From contig CAYZTB010000002.1 in assembly GCA_964481195.1 (NCBI GenBank), positions 1 to 64,000 on the forward strand: DNA of 64,000 nt, in the 5' to 3' direction. This stretch comes from Palsa-948 sp964481195 (GTDB taxonomy: Bacteria > Bacteroidota > Bacteroidia > Palsa-948). A program made the translations under genes and the position numbers. Every line of letters starts with the position of its first letter. Position 1 is the first letter of the stretch. The notes under the pieces are model-generated. The model saw nothing but the letters and a program-made list of their open reading frames with translations. It did not search any database and was not told where the DNA came from. Positions 62,506 to 64,000 of the stretch are shown here, piece after piece.

Positions 62506-64000
62506 TTTAATGAATTTCTATATACTTCTTTTGGAGTGAAAAATTTCAGAATTGGAATAATAAGAGGCAAATACATTAACCCGGAAAATAATTTGTGATG
62601 AGTTAATATTTTAATTGCTCTTGCTTTTCGCTCGTATGCCATCAGGTACATTACAGGTACAAGAATCAGAGTAATTAATGTAGCAAAGCCTAGCCCAAAT
62701 ATCATAGTCCAGGAGAGGGGCCCCCAGAACGCTACGCTATCTCCGCCAAAAAATATGTGCGGATTTAATTCGGTAAACATGGTTACAAAGTCAATATTCA
62801 TTCCAACGGCCAGGGGAATTAAACCAAGAATAGCTGCAAAAGCAGTAAGGATAACAGGAGTCATTCTTGTTTTTCCACCTTCAATAATTGCTTCACGAAC
62901 TGGCATGCCTTGTTCTAGCATTAAGTCTGTGAACTCAATAAGCAGAATTCCATTTCGTACAACAATGCCTGCAAGCGCAACAACTCCAATACCGGTCATT
63001 ACAATAGACACGTCCATTCCAAAAATGGCAACTCCTAAGAGAACACCTATGACGCTGAACACGATTTCTGAAATAATAATAATAGGTTTACTTACAGAAT
63101 TAAATTGCATTACAAGAATTATTAATATCAGCATAATTGATGTCAGTAGAGCGCCTCCTAAAAATTTACCTGTTTCGATTTGTTCTTCTTGTGCTCCTAC
63201 CATGGCTACTGATAGGCCCTCTGGTGCTTTGTATTTTTCTACTTCTTTCTGCACTTTGAAGGCTACTTCATTTTCCGTCCCTTGAACTAGCACGTTGGAT
63301 GAAAGAGTGATAACTCGTTTCTGATCTTTTCTTTTTATTCCTCCATATGTATTTTCATAGCGAATATCCGCAAAAGAGGAAAGGGGCACCTGTCTAATCA
63401 TTCCGTTCATAGCCATATCACGGTAAACGATGGTAAGATTTTTTAGTGCATCAATGTTATTTCGCTGTTCGGGCTTAAAGCGCACTTGGATTGGATACTC
63501 ATCGTCCAAATCGCGGTATTTAGAAGTTTGAGATTGTCCGAAAACTGCGTTGCGAATTTCCATTCCGATTTGTCCTATGGAAATACCCTCACGGTTTGCG
63601 CGTTCGCGATCAATATCAAAAACAATTTCTGGTTTGGTATCTTGAAAGTCGGATTTTAATTCTTCCACACCTTCTATGCGCAGGCTGTCCAAATATCTTT
63701 TTACTTCTTTTGATGTTTTAGCCATCAATGTTAAATCGTCACCGGAAATTTCCACCGTGATAGGTTTAGGCTGTGGAGGCCCTGCTTGTTCTTGTGCTAC
63801 GCTAATCTCTGCACCAGGAATTCCTTGTACCGCTTTTCGAATGCGAGGGAGATAGCTAGCTGTGGATTCCCCGTTTCTATCAGCAAAGGGAACAAATGCT
63901 ATTTGAACTTTCCCACGGTTGGGATATTGCCCCTGATCCTGATCCTGTGGATCGGTTACTGCAATAGTCACGTTAGAAATCATGGAGGACACGATTGGAT
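62502..64000 (-). CDS. RND efflux permease, C-terminal part (cut by window end)
   Basis: The frame is open to the window edge; the visible 499 codons are roughly the second half of a ~1050-residue pump, and the GTG at 63992 is not the true start. Seen are a periplasmic porter part (PKPITVEISGDDLTLMAKTSKEVKRYLDSL, REGISIGQIGMEIRNAVFGQ), FLGGALLTSIMLILIILVMQFNSVSKPIIIISEIVFSVIGVLLGVAIFGMDVSIVMTGIGVVALAGIVVRNGILLIEF and EAIIEGGKTRMTPVILTAFAAILGLIPLA, which are RND helices. Members export drugs, metals or lipids using the proton gradient. The substrate cannot be read. No outer-membrane channel gene is within the window. Confidence 0.93.
   Translation of the reverse strand, partial: PIVSSMISNVTIAVTDPQDQDQGQYPNRGKVQIAFVPFADRNGESTASYLPRIRKAVQGIPGAEISVAQEQAGPPQPKPITVEISGDDLTLMAKTSKEVKRYLDSLRIEGVEELKSDFQDTKPEIVFDIDRERANREGISIGQIGMEIRNAVFGQSQTSKYRDLDDEYPIQVRFKPEQRNNIDALKNLTIVYRDMAMNGMIRQVPLSSFADIRYENTYGGIKRKDQKRVITLSSNVLVQGTENEVAFKVQKEVEKYKAPEGLSVAMVGAQEEQIETGKFLGGALLTSIMLILIILVMQFNSVSKPIIIISEIVFSVIGVLLGVAIFGMDVSIVMTGIGVVALAGIVVRNGILLIEFTDLMLEQGMPVREAIIEGGKTRMTPVILTAFAAILGLIPLAVGMNIDFVTMFTELNPHIFFGGDSVAFWGPLSWTMIFGLGFATLITLILVPVMYLMAYERKARAIKILTHHKLFSGLMYLPLIIPILKFFTPKEVYRNSLK

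Noticed and set aside
62755..63285. 176-codon open frame antisense to the RND permease
   Set aside because: Shadow of the conserved pump; low-complexity Ile/Thr/Ser composition produced by the opposite strand.

Overview
This window is AT-rich bacterial DNA from a member of the Bacteroidota, probably class Bacteroidia. The evidence is a set of lineage markers: a PorP/SprF protein beside a type B (gliding-type) sorting domain, type A sorting domains, a PorV/PorQ protein, carboxypeptidase-like TonB receptors, propeller two-component regulators, and -7 promoter boxes of the form TAnnTTYG in place of the E. coli -10. An exact 100-N scaffold gap (9975-10074) shows that this is a draft assembly or metagenome bin. 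A species cannot be named from the sequence alone.

Layout. 1-3.9 kb: a minus-strand operon of a PKD/type B secreted protein, PorP/SprF and an atypical amidohydrolase, with a gene start at the left edge. 3.9-10.2 kb: a WD40-caspase protein and a propeller/SpoIIE phosphatase whose 3' end is a tandem repeat interrupted by the gap. 10.3-18.2 kb: metabolism and housekeeping (M42 peptidase, lipoprotein, GH3-like enzyme, LysE exporter, M28 peptidase, 4-hydroxyphenylpyruvate dioxygenase, a small membrane protein). 18.3-22.0 kb: a propeller LytS-type histidine kinase and its LytTR regulator. 22.4-31.4 kb: a TonB receptor, a 1381-residue exported protein and a PorV/PorQ protein. 31.5-37.8 kb: greA, a HIT protein, ruvC (convergent), a glycosyltransferase, an ABC permease, a flavin reductase, a DUF3127 protein with an SSB-like tail, a TPR protein and a frameshifted SiaC-like gene. 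37.8-48.7 kb: a TPR/SpoIIE phosphatase, glutaryl-CoA dehydrogenase, a c-type-cytochrome-like lipoprotein/YceI/DUF5777 cluster, tRNA-Leu(CAA), an FKBP isomerase, and a minus-strand operon of a second TPR/SpoIIE phosphatase, a retropepsin-like protein, accC and ybeY. 48.8-56.4 kb: two giant type IX secretion cargo proteins, one interrupted by an amber codon. 56.5-64 kb: a tightly packed minus-strand operon of an RND pump (cut by the window end), DUF4260, a lipoprotein adaptor, an ABC permease and ATPase, a TonB receptor and YfiR.

Two themes dominate. The first is surface export: type IX cargo of both sorting classes, PorP/SprF, PorV, TonB receptors and an efflux operon. The second is signalling by protein dephosphorylation: three SpoIIE/PP2C phosphatases share one membrane-linker-phosphatase module but carry different sensors, and a SiaC-like partner gene lies tail-to-tail with one of them. 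Signs of slippage or damage are concentrated in a few places: the scaffold-gap repeat, heptanucleotide arrays, a one-base frameshift and a Trp-to-amber change.
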